From Acanthornis magna (taxonomy: Eukaryota; Chordata; Aves; Passeriformes; Acanthizidae), in assembly GCA_036785705.1 (NCBI GenBank), contig JAWUZG010000967.1:1-64000 (forward strand): a DNA stretch of 64,000 nucleotides. The letters are read 5' to 3'. Positions within the stretch are counted from its first letter, which is position 1. Every line of letters starts with the position of its first letter. A program made the translations under genes and the position numbers. Below the pieces are notes generated by a model, which had not been told where the DNA came from, did no database searches, and worked only from the letters and a program-made list of their open reading frames with translations. Positions 37,240 to 50,622 of this stretch are shown piece after piece.

Positions 37240-38277
37240 GCACATTGTCCCCGTGTCCCGGTGCTGCCAGAACATCGTAGCAGCGAGAAACATCCTTTGG
37301 AGATGAGCCTGCATGCTGCTATGCTTGCCCGTGCAGTTTGGATGTGAAATGCAGGGTGCACAGCAGCTCCGCGTTCTCCGGCACCTCGCTCCGGCTTCTA
37401 GCCGCCTAAGACGCACCTTAGGCGGCTAGGCGCTCTTAGCTCGCAAAGCGCGAGAAAGAAGCGGACGGCTCTCTGCGGTCCGGCACAAGATGCGAACAGA
37501 AGAGGCTACGTGGAGAATACATTCTCCACGCACGCTACCTTCTCCGGGAGCTGAACTTGCACGAGTTTTGCAAGTCTAAAGCTGGAGCAAAGTGTTTCTC
37601 TCTCTCTCTCGCTCCCTCTCTCTCTGCACATTGTCCCCGTGTCCCGGTGCTGCCAGAACATCGTAGCAGCGAGAAACATCCTTTGGAGATGAGCCTGCAT
37701 TCTGCTATGATTGCCCGTGCAGTTTGGATGCGAAATGCAGGGTGCACAGCAGCTCCGCGTTCTCCGGCACCTCGCTCCGGCTTCTAGCCGCCTAAGACGC
37801 ACCTTAGCCGGCTAGGCGCTCTTAGCTCGCAAAGCGCGAGAAAGAAGCGGCCGGCTCTCTGCTGTCCGGCACAAGATGCGAACAGAAGAGGCTACGTGGA
37901 GAATACATTCTCCACGCACGCTACCTTCTCCGGGAGCTGAACTTGCACGAGTTTTGCAAGTCTAAAGCTGGAGCAAAGTGTTTCTCTCTCTCTCTCGCTC
38001 CCTCTCTCTCTGCACATTGTCCCCGTGTCCCGGTGCTGCCAGAACATCGTAGCAGCGAGAAACATCCTTTGGAGACGAGCCTGCATGCTGCTATGCTTGC
38101 CGGTGCAGTTTGGATGTGAAATGCAGGGTGCACAGCAGCTCCGCGTTCTCCGGCACCTCGCTCCGGCTTCTAGCCGCCTAAGACGCACCTTAGGCGGCTA
38201 GGCGCTCTTAGCTCGCAAAGCGCGAGAAAGAAGCGGACGGCTCTCTGCGGTCCGGCACAAGATGCGAACAGAAGAGG

Positions 38278-39821
38278 CTACGTGGAGAATACATTCTCCA
38301 CGCACGCTACCTTCTCCGGGAGCTGAACTTGCACGAGTTTTGCAAGTCTAAAGCTGGAGCAAAGTGTTTCTCTCTCTCTCTCGCTCCCTCTCTCTCTGCA
38401 CATTGTCCCCGTGTCCCGGTGCTGCCAGAACATCGTAGCAGCGAGAAACATCCTTTGGAGATGAGCCTGCATGCTCCTATGCTTGCCGGTGCAGTTAGGA
38501 TGCGAAATGCAGGGTGCACAGCAGCTCCGCATTCTCCGGCACCTCGCTCCGGCTTCTAGCCGCCTAAGACGCACCTTAGCCGGCTAGGCGCTCTTAGCTC
38601 GCAAAGCGCGAGAAAGAAGCGGACGGCTCTCTGCGGTCCGGCACAAGATGCGAACAGAAGAGGCTACGTGGAGAATACATTCTCCACGCACGCTACCTTC
38701 TCCGGGAGCTGAACTTGCACGAGTTTTGCAAGTCTAAAGCTGGAGCAAAGTGTTTCTCTCTCTCTCTCGCTCCCTCTCTCTCTGCACATTGTCCCCGTGT
38801 CCCGGTGCTGCCAGAACATCGTAGCAGCGTGAAACATCCTTTGGAGACGAGCCTGCATGCTGCTATGCTTGTCCGTGCAGTTTGGATGCGAAATGCAGGG
38901 TGCACAGCAGCTCCGCGTTCTCCGGCACCTCGCTCCGGCTTCTAGCCGCCTAAGACGCACCTTAGCCGGCTAGGCGCTCTTAGCTCGCAAAGCGCGAGAA
39001 AGAAGCGGACGGCTCTCTGCGGTCCGGCACAAGATGCGAACAGAAGAGGCTACGTGGAGAATACATTCTCCACGCACGCTACCTTCTCCGGGAGCTGAAC
39101 TTGCACGAGTTTTGCAAGTCTAAAGCTGGAGCAAAGTGTTTCTCTCTCTCTCTCGCTCCCTCTCTCTCTGCACATTGTCCCCGTGTCCCGGTGTTGCCAG
39201 AACATCGTAGCAGCGAGAAACATCCTTTGGAGATGAGCCTGCATGCTGCTATGCTTGCCCGTGCAGTTTGGATGCGAAATGCAGGGTGCACAGCAGCTCC
39301 GCGTTCTCCGGCACCTCGCTCCGGCTTCTAGCCGCCTAAGACGCACCTTAGGCGGCTAGGCGCTCTTAGCTCGCAAAGCGCGAGAAAGAAGCGGACGGCT
39401 CTCTGCGGTCCGGCACAAGATGCGAACAGAAGAGGCTACGTGGAGAATACATTCTCCACGCACGCTACCTTCTCCGGGAGCTGAACTTGCACGAGTTTTG
39501 CAAGTCTAAAGCTGGAGCAAAGTGTTTCTCTCTCTCTCTCGCTCCCTCTCTCTCTGCACATTGTCCCCGTGTCCCGGTGCTGCCAGAACATCGTAGCAGC
39601 GTGAAACATCCTTTGGAGATGAGCCTGCATGCTGCTATGCTTGTCCGTGCAGTTTGGATGCGAAATGCAGGGTGCACAGCAGCTCCGCGTTCTCCGGCAC
39701 CTCGCTCCGGCTTCTAGCCGCCTAAGACGCACCTTAGCCGGCTAGGCGCTCTTAGCTCGCAAAGCGCGAGAAAGAAGCGGACAGCTCTCTGCGGTCCGGC
39801 ACAAGGTGCGAACAGAAGAGG
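38278..39821 (+). repeat. 4-monomer block repeated at 44,061-45,604
   Basis: The order is: a catgctcctatg plus gcattctcc monomer; a gcgtgaaac plus tgtccgtgc plus gagacgag monomer; a gtgttgcc monomer; and a gcgtgaaac plus tgtccgtgc plus gagatgag monomer. It recurs from 44,061 at an offset of 5,783 bp, about 15 monomers. Substitutions distinguish the two, for example gtgttgcc in the first monomer of the second block, so this is an older relationship. Confidence 0.65.
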
Positions 39822-40215
39822 CTACGTGGAGAATACATTCTCCACGCACGCTACCTTCTCCGGGAGCTGAACTTGCACGAGTTTTGCAAGTCTAAAGCTG
39901 GAGCAAAGTGTTTCTCTCTCTCTCTCGCTCCCTCACTCTCTGCACATTGTCCCCGTGTCCCGGTGCTGCCAGAACATCGTAGCAGCGTGAAACATCCTTT
40001 GGAGACGAGCCTGCATGCTGCTATGCTTGCCGGTGCAGTTTGGATGTGAAATGCAGGGTGCACAGCAGCTCCGCGTTCTCCGGCACCTCGCTCCGGCTTC
40101 TAGCCGCCTAAGACGCACCTTAGCCGGCTAGGCGCTCTTAGCTCGCAAAGCGCGAGAAAGAAGCGGACGGCTCTCTGCGGTCCGGCACAAGATGCGAACA
40201 GAAGAGGCTACGTGG

Positions 40216-40234
40216 AGAATACATTCACGCACGC
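40216..40234. repeat. Dyad A with 3-bp deletion
   Basis: gagaatacattcacgc lacks the ctc of the right arm, which destroys the 10-bp pairing. The same deletion occurs near 42,152, five monomers downstream. The preceding monomer of both copies is of the same caaggtgcg plus gcgtgaaac class, so the two deletions share one origin. Confidence 0.85.
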
Positions 40235-42141
40235 TACCTTCTCCGGGAGCTGAACTTGCACGAGTTTTGCAAGTCTAAAGCTGGAGCAAAGTGTTTCTCT
40301 CTCTCTCTCGCTCCCTCTCTCTCTGCACATTGTCCCCGTGTCCCGGTGTTGCCAGAACATCGTAGCAGCGAGAAACATCCTTTGGAGATGAGCCTGCATG
40401 CTGCTATGCTTGCCCGTGCAGTTTGGATGCGAAATGCAGGGTGCACAGCAGCTCCGCGTTCTCCGGCACCTCGCTCCGGCTTCTAGCCGCCTAAGACGCA
40501 CCTTAGCCGGCTAGGCGCTCTTAGCTCGCAAAGCGCGAGAAAGAAGCGGCCGGCTCTCTGCGGTCCGGCACAAGATGCGAACAGAAGAGGCTACGTGGAG
40601 AATACATTCTCCACGCACGCTACCTTCTCCGGGAGCTGAACTTGCACGAGTTTTGCAAGTCTAAAGCTGGAGCAAAGTGTTTCTCTCTCTCTCTCGCTCC
40701 CTCTCTCTCTGCACATTGTCCCCGTGTCCCGGTGTTGCCAGAACATCGTAGCAGCGAGAAACATCCTTTGGAGATGAGCCTGCATGCTGCTATGCTTGCC
40801 CGTGCAGTTTGGATGCGAAATGCAGGGTGCACAGCAGCTCCGCGTTCTCCGGCACCTCGCTCCGGCTTCTAGCCGCCTAAGACGCACCTTAGCCGGCTAG
40901 GCGCTCTTAGCTCGCAAAGCGCGAGAAAGAAGCGGACGGCTCTCTGCGGTCCGGCACAAGATGCGAACAGAAGAGGCTACGTGGAGAATACATTCTCCAC
41001 GCACGCTACCTTCTCCGGGAGCTGAACTTGCACGAGTTTTGCAAGTCTAAAGCTGGAGCAAAGTGTTTCTCTCTCTCTCTCGCTCCCTCTCTCTCTGCAC
41101 ATTGTCCCCGTGTCCCGGTGCTGCCAGAACATCGTAGCAGCGTGAAACATCCTTTGGAGATGAGCCTGCATGCTGCTATGCTTGTCCGTGCAGTTTGGAT
41201 GCGAAATGCAGGGTGCACAGCAGCTCCGCGTTCTCCGGCACCTCGCTCCGGCTTCTAGCCGCCTAAGACGCACCTTAGGCGGCTAGGCGCTCTTAGCTCG
41301 CAAAGCGCGAGAAAGAAGCGGACGGCTCTCTGCGGTCCGGCACAAGATGCGAACAGAAGAAGCTACGTGGAGAATACATTCTCCACGCACGCTACCTTCT
41401 CCGGGAGCTGAACTTGCACGAGTTTTGCAAGTCTAAAGCTGGAGCAAAGTGTTTCTCTCTCTCTCTCGCTCCCTCTCTCTCTGCACATTGTCCCCGTGTC
41501 CCGGTGCTGCCAGAACATCGTAGCAGCGAGAAACATCCTTTGGAGATGAGCCTGCATTCTGCTATGATTGCCCGTGCAGTTTGGATGCGAAATGCAGGGT
41601 GCACAGCAGCTCCGCGTTCTCCGGCACCTCGCTCCGGCTTCTAGCCGCCTAAGACGCACCTTAGCCGGCTAGGCGCTCTTAGCTCGCAAAGCGCGAGAAA
41701 GAAGCGGACAGCTCTCTGCGGTCCGGCACAAGGTGCGAACAGAAGAGGCTACGTGGAGAATACATTCTCCACGCACGCTACCTTCTCCGGGAGCTGAACT
41801 TGCACGAGTTTTGCAAGTCTAAAGCTGGAGCAAAGTGTTTCTCTCTCTCTCTCGCTCCCTCTCTCTCTGCACATTGTCCCCGTGTCCCGGTGCTGCCAGA
41901 ACATCGTAGCAGCGTGAAACATCCTTTGGAGACGAGCCTGCATGCTGCTATGCTTGCCGGTGCAGTTTGGATGTGAAATGCAGGGTGCACAGCAGCTCCG
42001 CGTTCTCCGGCACCTCGCTCCGGCTTCTAGCCGCCTAAGACGCACCTTAGCGGCTAGGCGCTCTTAGCTCGCAAAGCGCGAGAAAGAAGCGGACGGCTCT
42101 CTGCGGTCCGGCACAAGATGCGAACAGAAGAGGCTACGTGG

Positions 42142-42160
42142 AGAATACATTCACGCACGC
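42142..42160. repeat. Dyad A with 3-bp deletion (second copy)
   Basis: This is the same 3-bp loss as near 40,226. Upstream sequence matches that copy, but downstream this monomer carries gcgtgaaac and tgtccgtgc, whereas the other carries gtgttgcc. Similarity is therefore confined to a tract of about one monomer, as expected from gene conversion or a short exchange. Confidence 0.85.
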
Positions 42161-45100
42161 TACCTTCTCCGGGAGCTGAACTTGCACGAGTTTTGCAAGT
42201 CTAAAGCTGGAGCAAAGTGTTTCTCTCTCTCTCTCGCTCCCTCTCTCTCTGCACATTGTCCCCGTGTCCCGGTGCTGCCAGAACATCGTAGCAGCGTGAA
42301 ACATCCTTTGGAGACGAGCCTGCATGCTGCTATGCTTGTCCGTGCAGTTTGGATGCGAAATGCAGGGTGCACAGCAGCTCCGCGTTCTCCGGCACCTCGC
42401 TCCGGCTTCTAGCCGCCTAAGACGCACCTTAGCCGGCTAGTCGCTCTTAGCTCGCAAAGCGCGAGAAAGAAGCGGACGGCTCTCTGCGGTCCGGCACAAG
42501 ATGCGAACAGAAGAAGCTACGTGGAGAATACATTCTCCACGCACGCTACCTTCTCCGGGAGCTGAACTTGCACGAGTTTTGCAAGTCTAAAGCTGGAGCA
42601 AAGTGTTTCTCTCTCTCTCTCGCTCCCTCTCTCTCTGCACATTGTCCCCATGTCCCGGTGCTGCCAGAACATCGTAGCAGCGAGAAACATCCTTTGGAGA
42701 TGAGCCTGCATGCTGCTATGCTTGCCCGTGCAGTTTGGATGTGAAATGCAGGGTGCACAGCAGCTCCGCGTTCTCCGGCACCTCGCTCCGGCTTCTAGCC
42801 GCCTAAGACGCACCTTAGCCGGCTAGGCGCTCTTAGCTCGCAAAGCGCGAGAAAGAATCGGACGGCTCTCTGCGGTCCGGCACAAGATGCGAACAGAAGA
42901 GGCTACGTGGAGAATACATTCTCCACGCACGCTACCTTCTCCGGGAGCTGAACTTGCACGAGTTTTGCAAGTCTAAAGCTGGAGCAAAGTGTTTCTCTCT
43001 CTCTCTCGCTCCCTCTCTCTCTGCACATTGTCCCCGTGTCCCGGTGTTGCCAGAACATCGTAGCAGCGAGAAACATCCTTTGGAGATGAGCCTGCATGCT
43101 GCTATGCTTGCCCGTGCAGTTTGGATGCGAAATGCAGGGTGCACAGCAGCTCCGCGTTCTCCGGCACCCTCGCTCCGGCTTCTAGCCGCCTAAGACGCAC
43201 CTTAGCCGGCTAGGCGCTCTTAGCTCGCAAAGCGCGAGAAAGAAGCGGACGGCTCTCTGCGGTCCGGCACAAGATGCGAACAGAAGAGGATACGTGGAGA
43301 ATACATTCTCCACGCACGCTACCTTCTCCGGGAGCTGAACTTGCACGAGTTTTGCAAGTCTAAAGCTGGAGCAAAGTGTTTCTCTCTCTCTCTCGCTCCC
43401 TCTCTCTCTGCACATTGTCCCCGTGTCCGGTGCTGCCAGAACATCGTAGCAGCGTGAAACATCCTTTGGAGATGAGCCTGCATGCTGCTATGCTTGTCCG
43501 TGCAGTTTGGATGCGAAATGCAGGGTGCACAGCAGCTCCGCGTTCTCCGGCACCTCGCTCCGGCTTCTAGCCGCCTAAGACGCACCTTAGCCGGCTAGGC
43601 GCTCTTAGCTCGCAAAGCGCGAGAAAGAAGCGGACGGCTCTCTGCGGTCCGGCACAAGATGCGAACAGAAGAAGCTACGTGGAGAATACATTCTCCACGC
43701 ACGCTACCTTCTCCGGGAGCTGAACTTGCACGAGTTTTGCAAGTCTAAAGCTGGAGCAAAGTGTTTCTCTCTCTCTCTCGCTCCCTCTCTCTCTGCACAT
43801 TGTCCCCGTGTCCCGGTGCTGCCAGAACATCGTAGCAGCGAGAAACATCCTTTGGAGATGAGCCTGCATGCTGCTATGCTTGCCCGTGCAGTTTGGATGT
43901 GAAATGCAGGGTGCACAGCAGCTCCGCGTTCTCCGGCACCTCGCTCCGGCTTCTAGCCGCCTAAGTCGCACCTTAGCCGGCTAGGCGCTCTTAGCTCGCA
44001 AAGCGCGAGAAAGAAGCGGACGGCTCTCTGCGGTCCGGCACAAGATGCGAACAGAAGAAGCTACGTGGAGAATACATTCTCCACGCACGCTACCTTCTCC
44101 GGGAGCTGAACTTGCACGAGTTTTGCAAGTCTAAAGCTGGAGCAAAGTGTTTCTCTCTCTCTCTCGCTCCCTCTCTCTCTGCACATTGTCCCCGTGTCCC
44201 GGTGTTGCCAGAACATCGTAGCAGCGAGAAACATCCTTTGGAGATGAGCCTGCATGCTCCTATGCTTGCCGGTGCAGTTAGGATGCGAAATGCAGGGTGC
44301 ACAGCAGCTCCGCATTCTCCGGCACCTCGCTCCGGCTTCTAGCCGCCTAAGACGCACCTTAGCCGGCTAGGCGCTCTTAGCTCGCAAAGCGCGAGAAAGA
44401 AGCGGACGGCTCTCTGCGGTCCGGCACAAGATGCGAACAGAAGAGGCTACGTGGAGAATACATTCTCCACGCACGCTACCTTCTCCGGGAGCTGAACTTG
44501 CACGAGTTTTGCAAGTCTAAAGCTGGAGCAAAGTGTTTCTCTCTCTCTCTCGCTCCCTCTCTCTCTGCACATTGTCCCCGTGTCCCGGTGCTGCCAGAAC
44601 ATCGTAGCAGCGTGAAACATCCTTTGGAGACGAGCCTGCATGCTGCTATGCTTGTCCGTGCAGTTTGGATGCGAAATGCAGGGTGCACAGCAGCTCCGCG
44701 TTCTCCGGCACCTCGCTCCGGCTTCTAGCCGCCTAAGACGCACCTTAGCCGGCTAGGCGCTCTTAGCTCGCAAAGCGCGAGAAAGAAGCGGACGGCTCTC
44801 TGCGGTCCGGCACAAGATGCGAACAGAAGAGGCTACGTGGAGAATACATTCTCCACGCACGCTACCTTCTCCGGGAGCTGAACTTGCACGAGTTTTGCAA
44901 GTCTAAAGCTGGAGCAAAGTGTTTCTCTCTCTCTCTCGCTCCCTCTCTCTCTGCACATTGTCCCCGTGTCCCGGTGTTGCCAGAACATCGTAGCAGCGAG
45001 AAACATCCTTTGGAGATGAGCCTGCATGCTGCTATGCTTGCCCGTGCAGTTTGGATGCGAAATGCAGGGTGCACAGCAGCTCCGCGTTCTCCGGCACCTC

Positions 45101-48100
45101 GCTCCGGCTTCTAGCCGCCTAAGACGCACCTTAGCCGGCTAGTCGCTCTTAGCTCGCAAAGCGCGAGAAAGAAGCGGACGGCTCTCTGCGGTCCGGCACA
45201 AGATGCGAACAGAAGAGGCTACGTGGAGAATACATTCTCCACGCACGCTACCTTCTCCGGGAGCTGAACTTGCACGAGTTTTGCAAGTCTAAAGCTGGAG
45301 CAAAGTGTTTCTCTCTCTCTCTCGCTCCCTCTCTCTCTGCACATTGTCCCCGTGCCCCGGTGCTGCCAGAACATCGTAGCAGCGTGAAACATCCTTTGGA
45401 GATGAGCCTGCATGCTGCTATGCTTGTCCGTGCAGTTTGGATGCGAAATGCAGGGTGCACAGCAGCTCCGCGTTCTCCGGCACCTCGCTCCGGCTTCTAG
45501 CCGCCTAAGACGCACCTTAGGCGGCTAGGCGCTCTTAGCTCGCAAAGCGCGAGAAAGAAGCGGACGGCTCTCTGCGGTCCGGCACAAGATGCGAACAGAA
45601 GAAGCTACGTGGAGAATACATTCTCCACGCACGCTACCTTCTCCGGGAGCTGAACTTGCACGAGTTTTGCAAGTCTAAAGCTGGAGCAAAGTGTTTCTCT
45701 CTCTCTCTCGCTCCCTCTCTCTCTGCACATTGTCCCCGTGTCCCGGTGCTGCCAGAACATCGTAGCAGCGAGAAACATCCTTTGGAGATGAGCCTGCATG
45801 CTCCTATGCTTGCCCGTGCAGTTAGGATGCGAAATGCAGGGTGCACAGCAGCTCCGCATTCTCCGGCACCTCGCTCCGGCTTCTAGCCGCCTAAGACGCA
45901 CCTTAGCCGGCTAGGCGCTCTTAGCTCGCAAAGCGCGAGAAAGAAGCGGACGGCTCTCTGCGGTCCGGCACAAGATGCGAACAGAAGAAGCTACGTGGAG
46001 AATACATTCTCCACGCACGCTACCTTCTCCGGGAGCTGAACTTGCACGAGTTTTGCAAGTCTAAAGCTGGAGCAAAGTGTTTCTCTCTCTCTCTCGCTCC
46101 CTCTCTCTCTGCACATTGTCCCCGTGTCCCGGTGCTACCAGAACATCGTAGCAGCGAGAAACATCCTTTGGAGACGAGCCTGCATGCTGCTATGCTTGCC
46201 CGTGCAGTTTGGATGTGAAATGCAGGGTGCACAGCAGCTCCGCGTTCTCCGGCACCTCGCTCCGGCTTCTAGCCGCCTAAGACGCACCTTAGCCGGCTAG
46301 GCGCTCTTAGCTCGCAAAGCGCGAGAAAGAAGCGGACGGCTCTCTGCGGTCCGGCACAAGATGCGAACAGAAGAAGCTACGTGGAGAATACATTCTCCAC
46401 GCACGCTACCTTCTCCGGGAGCTGAACTTGCACGAGTTTTGCAAGTCTAAAGCTGGAGCAAAGTGTTTCTCTCTCTCTCTCTCGCTCCCTCTCTCTCTGC
46501 ACATTGTCCCCGTGTCCCGGTGCTGCCAGAACATCGTAGCAGCGAGAAACATCCTTTGGAGATGAGCCTGCATGCTGCTATGCTTGCCCGTGCAGTTTGG
46601 ATGTGAAATGCAGGGTGCACAGCAGCTCCGCGTTCTCGGCACCTCGCTCCGGCTTCTAGCCGCCTAAGACGCACCTTAGCCGGCTAGGCGCTCTTAGCTC
46701 GCAAAGCGCGAGAAAGAAGCGGACGGCTCTCTGCGGTCCGGCACAAGATGCGAACAGAAGAGGCTACGTGGAGAATACATTCTCCACGCACGCTACCTTC
46801 TCCGGGAGCTGAACTTGCACGAGTTTTGCAAGTCTAAAGCTGGAGCAAAGTGTTTCTCTCTCTCTCTCGCTCCCTCTCTCTCTGCACATTGTCCCCGTGT
46901 CCCGGTGTTGCCAGAACATCGTAGCAGCGAGAAACATCCTTTGGAGATGAGCCTGCATGCTGCTATGCTTGCCCGTGCAGTTTGGATGCGAAATGCAGGG
47001 TGCACAGCAGCTCCGCGTTCTCCGGCACCTCGCTCCGGCTTCTAGCCGCCTAAGACGCACCTTAGCCGGCTAGGCGCTCTTAGCTCGCAAAGCGCGAGAA
47101 AGAAGCGGACGGCTCTCTGCGGTACGGCACAAGGTGCGAACAGAAGAGGCTACGTGGAGAATACATTCTCCACGCACGCTACCTTCTCCGGGAGCTGAAC
47201 TTGCACGAGTTTTGTAAGTCTAAAGCTGGAGCAAAGTGTTTCTCTCTCTCTCTCGCTCCCTCTCTCTCTGCACATTGTCCCCGTGTCCCGGTGCTGCCAG
47301 AACATCGTAGCAGCGAGAAACATCCTTTGGAGATGAGCCTGCATGCTACTATGCTTGCCGGTGCAGTTTGGATGCGAAATGCAGGGTGCACAGCAGCTCC
47401 GCGTTCTCCGGCACCTCGCTCCGGCTTCTAGCCGCCTAAGACGCACCTTAGCCGGCTAGGCGCTCTTAGCTCGCAAAGCGCGAGAAAGAAGCGGACGGCT
47501 CTCTGCGGTCCGGCACAAGATGCGAACAGAAGAAGCTACGTGGAGAATACATTCTCCACGCACGCTACCTTCTCCGGAGCTGAACTTGCACGAGTTTTGC
47601 AAGTCTAAAGCTGGAGCAAAGTGTTTCTCTCTCTCTCTCGCTCCCTCTCTCTCTGCACATTGTCCCCGTGTCCCGGTGCTGCCAGAACATCGTAGCAGCG
47701 AGAAACATCCTTTGGAGATGAGCCTGCATGCTGCTATGCTTGCCCGTGCAGTTTGGATGTGAAATGCAGGGTGCACAGCAGCTCCGCGTTCTCCGGCACC
47801 TCGCTCCGGCTTCTAGCCGCCTAAGACGCACCTTAGCCGGCTAGGCGCTCTTAGCTCGCAAAGCGCGAGAAAGAAGCGGACGGCTCTCTGCGGTCCGGCA
47901 CAAGGTGCGAACAGAAGAGGCTACGTGGAGAATACATTCTCCACGCACGCTACCTTCTCCGGGAGCTGAACTTGCACGAGTTTTGCAAGTCTAAAGCTGG
48001 AGCAAAGTGTTTCTCTCTCTCTCTCGCTCCCTCTCTCTCTGCACATTGTCCCCGTGTCCCGGTGCTGCCAGAACATCGTAGCAGCGTGAAACATCCTTTG

Positions 48101-48306
48101 GAGACGAGCCTGCATGCTGCTATGCTTGCCCGTGCAGTTTGGATGTGAAATGCAGGGTGCACAGCAGCTCCGCGTTCTCCGGCACCTCGCTCCGGCTTCT
48201 AGCCGCCTAAGACGCACCTTAGCCGGCTAGGCGCTCTTAGCTCGCAAAGCGCGAGAAAGAAGCGGACGGCTCTCTGCGGTCCGGCACAAGATGCGAACAG
48301 AAGAAG

Positions 48307-49464
48307 CTACGTGGAGAATACATTCTCCACGCACGCTACCTTCTCCGGGAGCTGAACTTGCACGAGTTTTGCAAGTCTAAAGCTGGAGCAAAGTGTTTCT
48401 CTCTCTCTCTCGCTCCCTCTCTCTCTGCACATTGTCCCCGTGTCCCGGTGCTGCCAGAACATCGTAGCAGCGAGAAACTTCCTTTGGAGACGAGCCTGCA
48501 TGCTGCTATGCTTGTCCGTGCAGTTTGGATGCGAAATGCAGGGTGCACAGCAGCTCCGCGTTCTCCGGCACCTCGCTCCGGCTTCTAGCCGCCTAAGACG
48601 CACCTTAGCCGGCTAGGCGCTCTTAGCTCGCAAAGCGCGAGAAAGAAGCGGACGGCTCTCTGCGGTCCGGCACAAGATGCGAACAGAAGAGGATACGTGG
48701 AGAATACATTCTCCACGCACGCTACCTTCTCCGGGAGCTGAACTTGCACGAGTTTTGTAAGTCTAAAGCTGGAGCAAAGTGCTTCTCTCTCTCTCTCGCT
48801 CCCTCTCTCTCTGCACATTGTCCCCGTGTCCCGGTGTTGCCAGAACATCGTAGCAGCGAGAAACTTCCTTTGGAGACGAGCCTGCATGCTGCTATGCTTG
48901 TCCGTGCAGTTTGGATGCGAAATGCAGGGTGCACAGCAGCTCCGCGTTCTCCGGCACCTCGCTCCGGCTTCTAGCCGCCTAAGACGCACCTTAGCCGGCT
49001 AGGCGCTCTTAGCTCGCAAAGCGCGAGAAAGAAGCGGACGGCTCTCTGCGGTCCGGCACAAGGTGCGAACAGAAGAGGCTACGTGGAGAATACATTCTCC
49101 ACGCACGCTACCTTCTCCGGGAGCTGAACTTGCACGAGTTTTGTAAGTCTAAAGCTGGAGCAAAGTGTTTCTCTCTCTCTCTCGCTCCCTCTCTCTCTGC
49201 ACATTGTCCCCGTGTCCCGGTGCTGCCAGAACATCGTAGCAGCGAGAAACATCCTTTGGAGATGAGCCTGCATGCTCCTATGCTTGCCCGTGCAGTTAGG
49301 ATGCGAAATGCAGGGTGCACAGCAGCTCCGCGTTCTCCGGCACCTCGCTCCGGCTTCTAGCCGCCTAAGACGCACCTTAGCCGGCTAGGCGCTCTTAGCT
49401 CGCAAAGCGCGAGAAAGAAGCGGACGGCTCTCTGCGGTCCGGCACAAGATGCGAACAGAAGAAG
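48307..49464 (+). repeat. 3-monomer higher-order unit (1,158 bp), copy 1
   Basis: Two monomers with gaaacttcc, the second also with gaggatacg and gtgttgcc, are followed by one with gttaggatg. The next 1,158 bp repeat the pattern. The T of gaaacttcc is at 48,479 here and at 49,637 in the next unit. Confidence 0.85.
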
Positions 49465-50622
49465 CTACGTGGAGAATACATTCTCCACGCACGCTACCTT
49501 CTCCGGGAGCTGAACTTGCACGAGTTTTGCAAGTCTAAAGCTGGAGCAAAGTGTTTCTCTCTCTCTCTCGCTCCCTCTCTCTCTGCACATTGTCCCCGTG
49601 TCCCGGTGCTGCCAGAACATCGTAGCAGCGAGAAACTTCCTTTGGAGACGAGCCTGCATGCTGCTATGCTTGTCCGTGCAGTTTGGATGCGAAATGCAGG
49701 GTGCACAGCAGCTCCGCGTTCTCCGGCACCTCGCTCCGGCTTCTAGCCGCCTAAGACGCACCTTAGCCGGCTAGGCGCTCTTAGCTCGCAAAGCGCGAGA
49801 AAGAAGCGGACGGCTCTCTGCGGTCCGGCACAAGATGCGAACAGAAGAGGATACGTGGAGAATACATTCTCCACGCACGCTACCTTCTCCGGGAGCTGAA
49901 CTTGCACGAGTTTTGTAAGTCTAAAGCTGGAGCAAAGTGTTTCTCTCTCTCTCTCGCTCCCTCTCTCTCTGCACATTGTCCCCGTGTCCCGGTGTTGCCA
50001 GAACATCGTAGCAGCGAGAAACTTCCTTTGGAGACGAGCCTGCATGCTGCTATGCTTGTCCGTGCAGTTTGGATGCGAAATGCAGGGTGCACAGCAGCTC
50101 CGCGTTCTCCGGCACCTCGCTCCGGCTTCTAGCCGCCTAAGACGCACCTTAGCCGGCTAGGCGCTCTTAGCTCGCAAAGCGCGAGAAAGAAGCGGACGGC
50201 TCTCTGCGGTCCGGCACAAGGTGCGAACAGAAGAGGCTACGTGGAGAATACATTCTCCACGCACGCTACCTTCTCCGGGAGCTGAACTTGCACGAGTTTT
50301 GTAAGTCTAAAGCTGGAGCAAAGTGTTTCTCTCTCTCTCTCGCTCCCTCTCTCTCTGCACATTGTCCCCGTGTCCCGGTGCTGCCAGAACATCGTAGCAG
50401 CGAGAAACATCCTTTGGAGATGAGCCTGCATGCTGCTATGCTTGCCCGTGCAGTTAGGATGCGAAATGCAGGGTGCACAGCAGCTCCGCATTCTCCGGCA
50501 CCTCGCTCCGGCTTCTAGCCGCCTAAGACGCACCTTAGCCGGCTAGGCGCTCTTAGCTCGCAAAGCGCGAGAAAGAAGCGGACGGCTCTCTGCGGTCCGG
50601 CACAAGATGCGAACAGAAGAAG
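49465..50622 (+). repeat. 3-monomer higher-order unit (1,158 bp), copy 2
   Basis: This unit repeats 48,307-49,464 with small changes: the third monomer has catgctgctatg and gcattctcc, where copy 1 has catgctcctatg and gcgttctcc. It also begins the longer block 49,465-53,324 that recurs at 53,711-56,798. Confidence 0.85.
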
